The translations under genes were made by a program, and so were the position numbers. This document shows, one piece after another, positions 1-8,034 of a stretch of DNA of 64,000 bases (its first letter is position 1; each line of letters begins with the position of its first letter). The stretch is from assembly GCA_004557825.1 (NCBI GenBank), contig SFFL01000006.1:1-64000 (forward strand), read 5' to 3'. The stretch is from Bacteroidales bacterium. GTDB lineage: Bacteria; Bacteroidota; Bacteroidia; Bacteroidales; Muribaculaceae. The notes under the pieces were generated by a model. That model saw only the letters and a program-made list of their open reading frames with translations, ran no database searches and was not told where the DNA came from.

Positions 1-203
1 TAGGAGCACAAATCCTGCACCATCTGGGCATACACAAAATGCGTCTGATTACCAACAATCCCATCAAACGCATAGGTCTGGAAGGCTACGGCCTGGAAGT
101 TGTAGAGAATTTGCCGATAGAGATAGCCCCCAACGTCTACGACCGCTTCTACCTCTCCACCAAGCGCCACCGTATGGGCCACACCCTCCACAACGTCGAC
201 TAA
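1..203 (+). CDS. ribBA: GTP cyclohydrolase II, C-terminal end (partial)
   Basis: This is the 3' end of a gene that begins before the window. Codons can be read from base 3 to the TAA at 201-203 (66 residues). The residues around KMRLITNNPIKRIGLEGYGL are the conserved C-terminal part of GTP cyclohydrolase II, which opens GTP in riboflavin synthesis. In Bacteroidales this domain is usually fused behind dihydroxybutanone-phosphate synthase (RibBA), but the N-terminal half lies outside the window, so plain RibA cannot be excluded. The last two codons (GTC GAC) and the stop form the start of the tandem array that follows. Confidence 0.9.
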   Translation, partial: GAQILHHLGIHKMRLITNNPIKRIGLEGYGLEVVENLPIEIAPNVYDRFYLSTKRHRMGHTLHNVD

Positions 204-300
204 TCCCCCGCCTACCATTTAGTCGACTACCCTCCGCATACCATTTAGTCGACTACCCTCCGCATACCATTTAGTCGACTAATCTCCCGCCCACTATTTA
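195..300. repeat. 26-27 bp tandem repeat starting in the ribBA stop region
   Basis: There are four consecutive units, at 195-221, 222-247, 248-273 and 274-300. Each starts with GTCGACTA and ends with ATTTA, and the two middle units are identical. The first unit includes the last two codons and the stop codon of ribBA. Unit lengths are 27, 26, 26 and 27, so the array is not read in one frame and is not coding. Confidence 0.9.
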
Positions 301-444
301 TAGGCTGCAAAGAATAGATTCTGCCGCTCACCCACGCAGTCGATCCCCACTTCATCGACTGCGAGTCATTCCTGCACCACCATCATTTTTTTCGTTTTGA
401 ATGCTTGTTATTCTGTAAAATTTCAAGGCTATAACAATCAAGTT

Positions 445-476
445 ATTGCCTATATCGTTTTTATTATATAACTTTG
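445..476 (+). promoter_or_regulatory. Bacteroidetes-type promoter before the decayed GNAT module
   Basis: TAACTTTG at 469-476 matches the Bacteroidetes -7 element TAnnTTTG. ATTG at 445-448 lies 20 bases upstream, in the position of the -33 element (consensus TTTG). The first ATG of the module is 22 bases downstream, at 498. Confidence 0.6.
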
Positions 477-497
477 CATATATAAAACTATACAGAC

Positions 498-676
498 ATG
501 GCAATTCCTATAAAACAGGTTCCGATTCTCTCCGGCAAATCGCAGAGGATTTTGAGCGCCAAGCCGACGCAATACTCGCTATGCCACGTCGTAAATCCTC
601 TGCCAAAGACCGCAGAGCGGTTCGTGAGATGGAACGACAACTTCGTGAAGCGGTTCCGTCATGGCGAAGGAAATAA
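498..676 (+). pseudogene. Frameshifted small partner protein of a GNAT acetyltransferase
   Basis: Translation from ATG 498 gives MAIPIKQVPILSGK, which resembles the start of the short proteins encoded just before GNAT acetyltransferases in Bacteroidales (from memory of that gene pair). The matching continuation, IAEDFERQADAILAMP through to PSWRRK and a TAA at 674-676, is in another frame. The break is at about 536-541. The module has a good promoter upstream and overlaps the next gene, as intact pairs do. A programmed frameshift is possible, but the neighbour is also broken, so decay is the simpler reading. Whether the intact pair is a toxin-antitoxin system is inference. Confidence 0.6.
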
Positions 677-1185
677 ACAAAGATATGGAATTCTCGCTAT
701 CTGATGACTGCGAGATGTTCAAGCTCGACGAGGATATTCTATCCAACATCAAGCCTTTCTCATGCGGTGATGAAGATCTTGACGACTTCTTCATCAATGA
801 AGCTATTGCATACGAGAAGGAACTTATGGGAAAGACTTACTGCTGGCTTCTGAAAGAAGATAACACTAAGTGTGTGGGTATGGTAACTCTTGCAAATGCC
901 GGAATTCAAACTACACATATGCAGAATAATTCTCGTAGGAAATCAATAGTCGAATCCCTTTTACAAAACGTGGTCGCACCTATCCAGCCGTTTTGATTGG
1001 CAGGATTGGAGTCGATATTGATTTTCAAGGCTCACATTATAAAATTGGAAAACAAATTATGGACTTCGTCAAGACATAGTTTGACGGAGTTGACAATAAA
1101 ACGGGGTGCCGATTTCTATTATTTTTACGGCATCCCAGATGATGAATCTCTTCGAACCAGAATGTACTATTTTGATTTACTCTAA
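661..1185 (+). pseudogene. Broken GNAT-family N-acetyltransferase
   Basis: The N-terminal part (ATG 661 or 685) reads EFSLSDDCEMFKLDEDILSN, then IKPFSCGDEDLDDFFINEA, the typical opening of a Bacteroidales GNAT protein. The core acetyl-CoA region, RGRTYPAVLIGRIGVDIDFQ then KIGKQIMDFVK, is still readable but in a different frame (about 942-1071), and it runs into an in-frame TAG. The C-terminal RTRMYYFDLL (to the TAA at 1183-1185) returns to the frame of a third segment. At least two frameshifts and one stop separate the pieces, so no working enzyme can be made. The two apparent ORFs (661-996 and 997-1185) are fragments of one gene. Confidence 0.8.
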
Positions 1186-1307
1186 TATTATATTCCAACC
1201 ATATCGAACAAAAGCATAATCTTTCATATAGTCTGAATTGCGATAACGATTTTCAATACTTAAAAAAAATATAGGGGGAGAGCGGTGGATATTCGGCGAA
1301 AAATCAT

Positions 1308-1315
1308 TATCTTTG
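1308..1315 (+). promoter_or_regulatory. Probable -7 element for guaB
   Basis: TATCTTTG matches TAnnTTTG and lies 38 bases before the guaB ATG. No clear TTTG is present 19-20 bases upstream, so the -33 element is weak. Confidence 0.45.
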
Positions 1316-1353
1316 CAGGCAATATCATACGAGCAAATATTTAGAAATAATAT

Positions 1354-2835
1354 ATGTCGACGTTTATTGCAGACCGCGTTACGATGGACGGACTCACATT
1401 CGATGATGTCCTGCTCATCCCCGCCTATTCAGAAGTTCTCCCCAGAGATGTAAGGCTCCAGACCAAGTTTTCACGTAACATTGTTTTGAACGTACCGCTC
1501 GTTTCGGCCGCTATGGACACGGTGACCGAGGCGAAGATGGCTATTGCCATTGCCCGCGAGGGTGGCATAGGTGTGATTCACAAAAACATGTCGATTGAGG
1601 AGCAGGCCCGTCAGGTTCACGCCGTAAAACGTGCTGAAAACGGTATGATTTACGACCCCGTGACCATCCTGCGCGGCTCCACTGTAGCCGACGCGCTGAA
1701 AATGATGGAGGAATACCACATCGGCGGCATACCCGTAGTCGACGATCAGCGTCGGCTGGTGGGCATCGTCACCAACCGCGACCTCCGCTTCGAGCGCGAC
1801 CTCTCCCGCAAAATCGACGAGGTGATGACCTCTAAAAACCTCGTCACAACCGATCAGTCGACCAACCTCGAAGAGGCTGCCGACATCCTCCAGAAACACA
1901 AAATAGAAAAGCTCCCCGTTGTCGACAAGGATGGCCGCCTTATCGGCCTGGTCACCTACAAAGACATCACCAAGGCCAAGGATAAGCCCAACGCCTGCAA
2001 GGACCGTCTGGGCCGCCTTCGTGTAGCTGCCGGTGTAGGCGTAACAGCCGACTCTATGCAGCGTGTCGACGCTCTCGTAGCCGCCGGTGCCGATGCCATC
2101 GTCATCGACACGGCTCACGGCCATTCAGCCGGTGTGGTGGGTGTGCTCCGCGCAGTAAAAGAGAAATACCCCGAAATAGATGTAGTCGTGGGCAATATCG
2201 CCACCGGCGACGCTGCCAAATTCCTCGTGGAAAATGGCGCCGACGGCGTGAAAGTGGGTATCGGCCCCGGCTCAATCTGCACCACCCGCATCATTGCCGG
2301 TGTGGGTGTTCCCCAGCTTTCAGCCGTTTACGATGTGGCCAAAGCACTTGAAGGCACCGGGGTACCTCTGATTGCCGACGGCGGTATCCGCTATAGCGGC
2401 GACATCGTGAAAGCTCTTGCCGCAGGTGGCTGGAGCGTAATGCTCGGCGGTATGCTTGCCGGTGTGGAGGAATCGCCCGGCGACACCATCATCTACAATG
2501 GCCGAAAATATAAATCATATCGCGGTATGGGTTCGCTCGAAGCAATGGAAAAAGGCTCGAAGGATCGCTATTTCCAGGCCAACGAGACCGACACGAAGAA
2601 ACTTGTGCCGGAAGGCATTGCCGCCCGTGTGCCCTACAAAGGCTCGCTCTATGAGGTGGTATATCAGATGCTCGGCGGTCTGCGTGCCGGTATGGGCTAT
2701 TGCGGCGCCCCCGACATCGACGCGCTCCACAAGGCCCGCTTCACCCGTATCACCAATGCAGGTGTAGCTGAAAGCCACCCCCACGATGTAGCCATCACCT
2801 CCGAGGCTCCCAACTACTCCGCATCCTCCCGTTGA
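1354..2835 (+). CDS. guaB: IMP dehydrogenase
   Basis: This enzyme oxidises IMP to XMP with NAD, the committed step of guanine nucleotide synthesis in the cytosol. The 493-residue length is normal. The catalytic loop GPGSICTTR carries the active-site cysteine at about residue 309, and the phosphate-binding IADGGIRYSGDIVKALAAGG follows. A pair of CBS domains (about residues 95-205, with VTNRDLRFERD and VTYKDI) is inserted in the TIM barrel, as in most bacterial enzymes. The start ATG at 1354 gives the usual N-terminus leading into GLTFDDVLLIPAYSEVLPRD. The gene stands alone, with a decayed module upstream and a convergent gene downstream. Confidence 0.98.
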   Translation: MSTFIADRVTMDGLTFDDVLLIPAYSEVLPRDVRLQTKFSRNIVLNVPLVSAAMDTVTEAKMAIAIAREGGIGVIHKNMSIEEQARQVHAVKRAENGMIYDPVTILRGSTVADALKMMEEYHIGGIPVVDDQRRLVGIVTNRDLRFERDLSRKIDEVMTSKNLVTTDQSTNLEEAADILQKHKIEKLPVVDKDGRLIGLVTYKDITKAKDKPNACKDRLGRLRVAAGVGVTADSMQRVDALVAAGADAIVIDTAHGHSAGVVGVLRAVKEKYPEIDVVVGNIATGDAAKFLVENGADGVKVGIGPGSICTTRIIAGVGVPQLSAVYDVAKALEGTGVPLIADGGIRYSGDIVKALAAGGWSVMLGGMLAGVEESPGDTIIYNGRKYKSYRGMGSLEAMEKGSKDRYFQANETDTKKLVPEGIAARVPYKGSLYEVVYQMLGGLRAGMGYCGAPDIDALHKARFTRITNAGVAESHPHDVAITSEAPNYSASSR

Positions 2836-2926
2836 TAGGGAGCACAACTGCTGTTGAATAATCTGCCGCCCCGGGCCCGGGCCGGCACGCGAATTTTCCG
2901 CCGACACAATCGGTGTGAAGATAACA

Positions 2927-3700
2927 CTAATAAAGAAATCGGCGGTGCTTGCGCCAGAAATAGAGCAAACCTTTGAGATGTACGCGCCAGGCGGGAGACA
3001 GCCCGGCGCGCGCTGAGGATGTAGCTCGCTGCCAGTCGTGGCGTATCGTCACCGAAGGATCATACACCACTCGCCTCCCCTGCGCCCTGACGGCCATACA
3101 GAAATCGGCATCTTCGGGGCCATAAAAAATCTTTTCGTCCAGACCGCCCGTCGCCTCATATACCTCTCGCGGAAACATCTGCGCTGCTCCGATTACATAA
3201 AACGGCTCAACCGGTGAGTCAGGCACAGTGCGAGCCAATCCGCTTGCCCGTTTGCCGCGGAGCAGATTACCCAGCTTTGCAATTACTCCGGGGAATGAGC
3301 GGAAGCTACTCTGCACAGCGCCATCGGCATCGACAAGTTTTGGCGCCACCAATCCAATAGTGCGGTCGTTATCCAAAATAGCCGACAACGCAAGGATTGC
3401 ATCAGCCGAGGCCACAGTATCGTTATCAAGAATCATAAGATTACGGCCCGACGCCAAGCGCAAACCGGTATTTCTCCCTGCTGCCACGCCCCGATTGGTA
3501 TTGAATCGCTGATAACGTATTTCCGGGCAACGAGATTTGACTGCATCCTGTGTGCCGTCGGTCGAACCGTTGTCGACAATGATAATCTCGCAGTCGGGCC
3601 GGGATATAAGCAGTGACAACGATTGCAGGCAGCGCAACGTGAGGTCGCGCTGATTGCAAGTGAGAATCACAACCGATATTTCGACGTCCTGGCTCATCAA
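2927..3700 (-). CDS. Family 2 glycosyltransferase (rhamnosyltransferase-like)
   Basis: A 257-residue GT-A fold enzyme. The N-terminal SVVILTCNQRDLTLRCLQSL and IIVDNGSTDGT form the nucleotide-sugar site, LMILDNDTVAS contains the DxD-type metal motif, and GPEDADFCMAVRAQGRRVVY is the usual acceptor/catalytic segment. It resembles the WbbL-like rhamnosyltransferase group, so it probably adds a sugar to a cell-surface glycan, but donor and acceptor cannot be told. No transmembrane segment is evident. Its start overlaps the stop of the upstream radical SAM gene by 4 bases, so the two are very likely translated together. Confidence 0.88.
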   Translation of the reverse strand: MMSQDVEISVVILTCNQRDLTLRCLQSLSLLISRPDCEIIIVDNGSTDGTQDAVKSRCPEIRYQRFNTNRGVAAGRNTGLRLASGRNLMILDNDTVASADAILALSAILDNDRTIGLVAPKLVDADGAVQSSFRSFPGVIAKLGNLLRGKRASGLARTVPDSPVEPFYVIGAAQMFPREVYEATGGLDEKIFYGPEDADFCMAVRAQGRRVVYDPSVTIRHDWQRATSSARAGLSPAWRVHLKGLLYFWRKHRRFLY

Positions 3701-5145
3701 CCGAAAAGTTTTATTTTCAGTGCTTTAAATGCGTGCCCAAATTCCGACAGGCTGCGGAATCGGCGAACCTGCCGCCAGACAAACGAGGGGCGCAGGAAGA
3801 AGCTTATATTGTTGCGGAAAAGCATCCGCTCCATTTCGCGCGAACTGAGGTGCGGCAGACGCAATATCGACTCGCGCTGTACATCAGTCGGAATATAATC
3901 AGGTGTTTCGAGCCAGCCGTTATCTTTGCACAGTTTGTAAAACTCCGTGCCGGGGAAGGGGGAAACGATGTTGAACATCACTTGATCCACACCAAGCTTC
4001 TTCGTTTCGCGGAGGGTATCGAGCACCGTTTCGCGTGTTTCAAGCGGCGAGCTACCGATAAGCACATTAAGCTTCACCGGCACGCGGTATTTTTTCAGAA
4101 GAGCCACAGCACGACGGATATCGTCGGCCGTTTCATTCTTATGGATATATTTCAGAATCTCCTCATTGAACGACTCCACGCCAAGATCGACATACAGACA
4201 TCCACTCTCCGATAGTTTCTTGGCAATCGGTTCGGTGATGGCATCGGCACGGGCCTGGCATCCCCACACCATACCGTAGCGCTGCATAATATCACAGATG
4301 GCGGCATTGCGCTGCTCGTTCCAGATGAAGTTGTCGTCCATAAAACCAATGGCCTTATATCCCTGCTCGGCAAGCATTTTCACCTCTGCTTCCACATTTT
4401 CCGGCGAACGCAGTCCAATTGTGGGTTTGCGCTGATGCTCACGGCGGAACTCAATTTCGCGGGCAAAGGTCAGCGACGATGGCACGCAATAAATGCACTT
4501 GTAGGGGCAATTACGCGAAGTAATCATCGTGGTATACGGGCCCGTTTTGAGTTTGGGGTTATGATACACTGCATCGCCAAGCAGATGACGAGCAGCAAAG
4601 GGAAGCTGGTTATAATCATCAAGCAGCGGACGAGGCGCATTGTTCACAACCTTACCATCCTCACCAAGCCACGACACCCCACGGACTGCCTCGGGAGTGC
4701 GGCCCATGCGGATGGCCTCAATCAGCTGGGGCAACGTAGCCTCAGGCTCGCCGCGCACCACATACACATTTCGGTCGGGCAAACATTTTGCAATGAAATG
4801 CGTGGCGCCGGGTCCCATCAGCACTACCTTTGCATCGGGCCGGTGATGGCGGAGCACCTCAATAGCCGAAAGGTCGGTGGTGATCGAGAGGTTGACCGTC
4901 CAAATCAGATAAACGTCAGAATCATCGGAAGCAAAAAAAGCATCAAACTCAGCGGGAGTAGTCTTGTGATATACAAAGTCGCGATACACCACCGTATCGG
5001 CCGGATTTTGCTCCAGCACGGCTGCAGCAGTGAGTTCATATATATTAGGCGCAAGGTAGACCACACGGGTGCATCCGGCAGTACGTTCAGCCGGTTGCTT
5101 GTGGTCGAAGCATGGCGGGACTATGAAAGTAAGCTTCATCGGCAT
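3697..5145 (-). CDS. B12-binding-domain radical SAM protein
   Basis: A 482-residue protein of the BchE-like class. The N-terminal ~140 residues have the layout of a cobalamin-binding domain (LTFIVPPCF, then VLMGPGATHF). The radical SAM cluster motif CPYKCIYC sits near residue 210, and GFMDDNFIWN and DLGVESFNEEILK are typical SAM-binding strands. Such enzymes use an iron-sulfur cluster and adenosyl radical chemistry, often to methylate or rearrange unreactive carbon; the substrate here is unknown. The 4-base overlap with the following glycosyltransferase gene suggests the pair acts on the same glycan or glycolipid. The start may be M1 or M3. Confidence 0.85.
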   Translation of the reverse strand: MPMKLTFIVPPCFDHKQPAERTAGCTRVVYLAPNIYELTAAAVLEQNPADTVVYRDFVYHKTTPAEFDAFFASDDSDVYLIWTVNLSITTDLSAIEVLRHHRPDAKVVLMGPGATHFIAKCLPDRNVYVVRGEPEATLPQLIEAIRMGRTPEAVRGVSWLGEDGKVVNNAPRPLLDDYNQLPFAARHLLGDAVYHNPKLKTGPYTTMITSRNCPYKCIYCVPSSLTFAREIEFRREHQRKPTIGLRSPENVEAEVKMLAEQGYKAIGFMDDNFIWNEQRNAAICDIMQRYGMVWGCQARADAITEPIAKKLSESGCLYVDLGVESFNEEILKYIHKNETADDIRRAVALLKKYRVPVKLNVLIGSSPLETRETVLDTLRETKKLGVDQVMFNIVSPFPGTEFYKLCKDNGWLETPDYIPTDVQRESILRLPHLSSREMERMLFRNNISFFLRPSFVWRQVRRFRSLSEFGHAFKALKIKLFG

Positions 5146-5325
5146 AAATTCTTATACTTATTTAACGAAACAACAGGGGGCTATATTGCTCACAAAGCAG
5201 AATACATCGGTAAAATATCTCTGCCACTCAATATTGGGGCAATTGTTTACGTTAAATAATCAGAGCCGGGCTTTCCTGGCAGTAAAACGCCGATATTTCC
5301 ATAAGCCGGCTGTCGACAGCCAATT

Positions 5326-6330
5326 ATGAGCACAGCCTCCACAAACCCGATTATCACCATAGTTGTGCCGGTTTACAATGCCGAAGCATATCTGCGTGAG
5401 TGCCTGCAATCCATTGCAGCACAAACTTTCGGCAATTTCCGCGTGCTCATTATCGATGATGCATCCACCGATAGCTCCTGCAAAATAGCCGAAGAATTCT
5501 GCTTTTGCGATGCGCGATTTGAATTGCTGACCATAGAACATGGCGGTGTGTCGAAAGCGCGCAATACCGGCATAGCTCACACCGCTACTAAATACATCAG
5601 TTTTGTCGACGCCGACGATATGCTCCATCCGCAAATGTTGGAGATGCTCCTGAAGACAGCTACAGACCTGGATGCGCAGGCTGTAATCTGCGGGATGGTC
5701 CGTGGTGAACGGTGCCCGTTTAAGTCACTTCCGGATAAGCAGGAGGAGTATGCTGTAAAAGACATTGCAGGCAAAGCTACGATATACACCTATCAGGAGG
5801 CGATGCGCGCAGCGCTCTACCAGTCGGTCATCCTAAACTCTCCCTGTGGTCTGTTGCTTGATACGTCACTACTCACGCCTGAGGCCTTATTCCGCGAAGG
5901 CACACGTTTTGAGGACCTCGATGCCTTTTACCGCTACCTTGAAGGGGCTTGGCGCATCGCTGTGATTCCACAAAAGCTCTATTTTTACCGCACCAACCCG
6001 CATAGTTTTATGAACCGATGGAGCACAGAGCGACTTGATGTGCTCGATGTTGTGGATCGAATGACCAATTGGATGCATCAGCGCTACCCGGAGCTTGACG
6101 CTGCTGTCGCTGACCGCAGTTTCAGCGCTCACTTCAACACCTTACTTCTGCTTTATCGCCACCGCATCGATAACTCTAATGCTGAAAAGCGTTGCATCGG
6201 AGTAATCCAAAATCTGCGCCGGGCTGAACTGACCAATCCCGACGTTCGTCTGAAAAACAAAGCAGGCGCCCTCCTCTCCTATCCTGGTTCACCGGTTCTG
6301 CGCATCGCCTCGCGCTTCTACTTCCTCTGA
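5326..6330 (+). CDS. Family 2 glycosyltransferase
   Basis: A 334-residue GT-A enzyme. ITIVVPVYNAEAYLRECLQS, VLIIDDASTDSS and YISFVDADDMLHP are the classical family 2 motifs, the last containing the metal-binding DxDD. The C-terminal half is typical of capsule and lipopolysaccharide transferases and shows no membrane helix. The donor and acceptor are unknown. It is divergent from the radical SAM/glycosyltransferase pair across a 180-base spacer, which makes a shared surface-glycan role plausible. A strong hairpin terminator follows 25 bases after the stop. Confidence 0.9.
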   Translation: MSTASTNPIITIVVPVYNAEAYLRECLQSIAAQTFGNFRVLIIDDASTDSSCKIAEEFCFCDARFELLTIEHGGVSKARNTGIAHTATKYISFVDADDMLHPQMLEMLLKTATDLDAQAVICGMVRGERCPFKSLPDKQEEYAVKDIAGKATIYTYQEAMRAALYQSVILNSPCGLLLDTSLLTPEALFREGTRFEDLDAFYRYLEGAWRIAVIPQKLYFYRTNPHSFMNRWSTERLDVLDVVDRMTNWMHQRYPELDAAVADRSFSAHFNTLLLLYRHRIDNSNAEKRCIGVIQNLRRAELTNPDVRLKNKAGALLSYPGSPVLRIASRFYFL

Positions 6331-6355
6331 CTACACTTCGTATCGATATAAACAT

Positions 6356-6385
6356 AAAAAGGCGCTCATCACGAGCGCCTTTTTA
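6356..6385. terminator. Intrinsic terminator after the glycosyltransferase
   Basis: The stem AAAAAGGCGCT / AGCGCCTTTTT with a 7-base loop (CATCACG) is followed by a T-rich run. The A-run on the left arm lets it also work for the convergent lpxH side. Confidence 0.9.
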
Positions 6386-6720
6386 TTGGTTTCCAATAGG
6401 TACAATTTCTAAGGTAAAAAAGATTGTTTTAGGTTTGCGATACAAAGGTCGACTTTTTATCCACAGCCACAAAATTTTTTAATATGTTCTGCGACATACT
6501 TTTAAAACCATCTAACTGCCAAAATCGCCAAAATTTCGCTTTATCTTTCAATATATCAATCGTTTAAGTCGATTAATAAATTTTATTCAGCAATTGTTAA
6601 ATATAGTTAAATCAAGCGGTTTGTCTGTAAAATTTCTACTAAACTCGCTTTTTTCTACAATTTTTCAATCAGACTATTCTTGGATGACGACGAGAAATCT
6701 GCGCCTTATTTCACATATTT
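6386..6720. other. AT-rich spacer between convergent genes
   Basis: About 335 bases lie between two convergent genes and are far richer in A and T than the flanking coding DNA. An exact DnaA-box sequence TTATCCACA is present at 6457-6465, but no second box was found nearby. No reading frame, RNA fold or repeat stands out. Confidence 0.5.
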
Positions 6721-7473
6721 TTACTCTTTAAAAGTATGCAGACTGAAAGTCTCGCCATCGAAAACTCCATAGGAAAAGTGGTAAATCCAATCGCCAAGGA
6801 TGATTACCCGCGTGCCTTCGGGAGATATGGGAAGGTCAAGCAAAATGTGCCGATGACCGTACACGAAATAATCAATCGTCGGGTCGACATCACGCAGATA
6901 TTCCTTGCTGAACACAACAAGCGGTTCGTTTTCCTCGCCTTCAAAAGCCGGCACATCGTCGGGCGAATATCCACGCGAAGATTTCGACCAGCCGTGAGCG
7001 AAGGCAATTGTCCACCGGGGATGGATTGCCGCATAAAGTTTCTGGCAGAATTTACTGCGAAACATTGCGCGAAGGAAGCGGAATGTTGGTTTAAGTTTCC
7101 CCACACCGTCGCCGTGCGTAAGGAAAAAACGTTTACCGAGAATATCACGCACCACATACCCGTCAACGACTTCCACGCCTATTTCATTGCGCAGATAATC
7201 AAACAGCCATATATCGTGATTACCTATAAACCAGTGTATCTTCACTCCGCTGTCGGCCATCCGGGCAAGTGCGCCGAAAAACCTGATAAAACCACGGGGA
7301 GCGACATTGCGATACTCATACCAGTAATCGAGCACATCGCCGAGCATATAGAGTTCGTCGGCATCCCCGGCAATGGAGTCGAGAAAGCGCACTACTCGCT
7401 TTTCCCACTCCAGTGGATCGGGAAAATAGGTAGCACCAAGGTGCATATCCGATATGAAATAAATGCGCGGCAT
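6721..7473 (-). CDS. lpxH: UDP-2,3-diacylglucosamine diphosphatase
   Basis: A 250-residue calcineurin-like metallophosphatase of the LpxH type, which cleaves UDP-2,3-diacylglucosamine to lipid X and UMP in lipid A synthesis at the inner membrane. The metal-binding motifs appear in order: DMHLG near the N-terminus, GDVLDYWYEY, GNHDIW, THGDG and YGHRH. Length and order fit the family. Bacteroidetes often carry several related phosphatases, so the substrate is assigned by similarity. A 14-base tandem array lies just upstream of the start codon. Confidence 0.85.
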   Translation of the reverse strand: MPRIYFISDMHLGATYFPDPLEWEKRVVRFLDSIAGDADELYMLGDVLDYWYEYRNVAPRGFIRFFGALARMADSGVKIHWFIGNHDIWLFDYLRNEIGVEVVDGYVVRDILGKRFFLTHGDGVGKLKPTFRFLRAMFRSKFCQKLYAAIHPRWTIAFAHGWSKSSRGYSPDDVPAFEGEENEPLVVFSKEYLRDVDPTIDYFVYGHRHILLDLPISPEGTRVIILGDWIYHFSYGVFDGETFSLHTFKE

Positions 7474-7477
7474 ACTG

Positions 7478-7575
7478 GTGAATCAGCAGAAGTAAATCGG
7501 GCGAAGTGAATCGGTAGAAGTGAATCGGTAGGGGTGAATCGGTAGGGGTGAATCGGTAGGGGTGAATCGGTAGGG
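7478..7575. repeat. 14 bp tandem repeat, seven units
   Basis: There are seven consecutive 14-base units at 7478-7575. Units 4-7 are identical (GTGAATCGGTAGGG) and units 1-3 differ at a few bases. The array fills most of the spacer between the lpxH start (7473) and the stop of the DUF59 gene (7595). The repeated GAATC core also occurs at the DUF59 stop codon region. Confidence 0.92.
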
Positions 7576-7594
7576 GTGAAACAAACGGAGAGAA

Positions 7595-7915
7595 TCAGAG
7601 CATACCGAGTTCGAGTTTGGCCTCCTCGCTCATCATATCTTTATCCCACTCCGGCTCGAACACCACATTTATGTTTACCGAAGCAAGTCCCTCGATAGAT
7701 TCAAGTTTCAGACGCGCATCCTCCACGATAAAATCGGCCATCGGGCAGGATGGGGCAGTCATAGTCATATCCACCGTAAGGTTGGCGTAATCGTCAATAT
7801 CTATTTTATATATAAGACCGAGGTTGTAGATATCGACCGGAATTTCCGGATCGTACACTGTTTTGAGCATTTCCACAACTTTCTCCTCAAGTCGGAGGCG
7901 GGTTTCTGAATCCAT
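7595..7915 (-). CDS. DUF59/MIP18-family iron-sulfur assembly factor
   Basis: A 106-residue protein of the MIP18/DUF59 family (relatives are SufT and PaaD), which help mature iron-sulfur proteins. VYDPEIPVDIYNLGLIY is the family opening and TAPSCPMADFI carries the conserved cysteine. In Bacteroidetes such genes are common as short stand-alone proteins. It is likely co-transcribed with lpxH downstream, though the repeat array separates them. The exact client proteins are unknown. Confidence 0.88.
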   Translation of the reverse strand: MDSETRLRLEEKVVEMLKTVYDPEIPVDIYNLGLIYKIDIDDYANLTVDMTMTAPSCPMADFIVEDARLKLESIEGLASVNINVVFEPEWDKDMMSEEAKLELGML

Positions 7916-8034
7916 AACAATACATTTATCTCCCGCGCTTCCGGCAGATGCCGGACGGCTACGGGCTGTAAAACCTATATATTGACAAAATTACTCTTTT
8001 TTTTCTTCTCCCACAACTTCTTTAACTGTAGATT

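Noticed and set aside
498..676. Programmed frameshift instead of decay
   Set aside because: There is no obvious slippery run at the break, and the partner GNAT gene is also broken in several places.
6386..6720. Replication origin
   Set aside because: There is one exact DnaA-box sequence in an AT-rich gap, but no cluster of boxes and no dnaA or parAB nearby, and the gap lies between convergent genes. One or two exact boxes are expected by chance in 64 kb.
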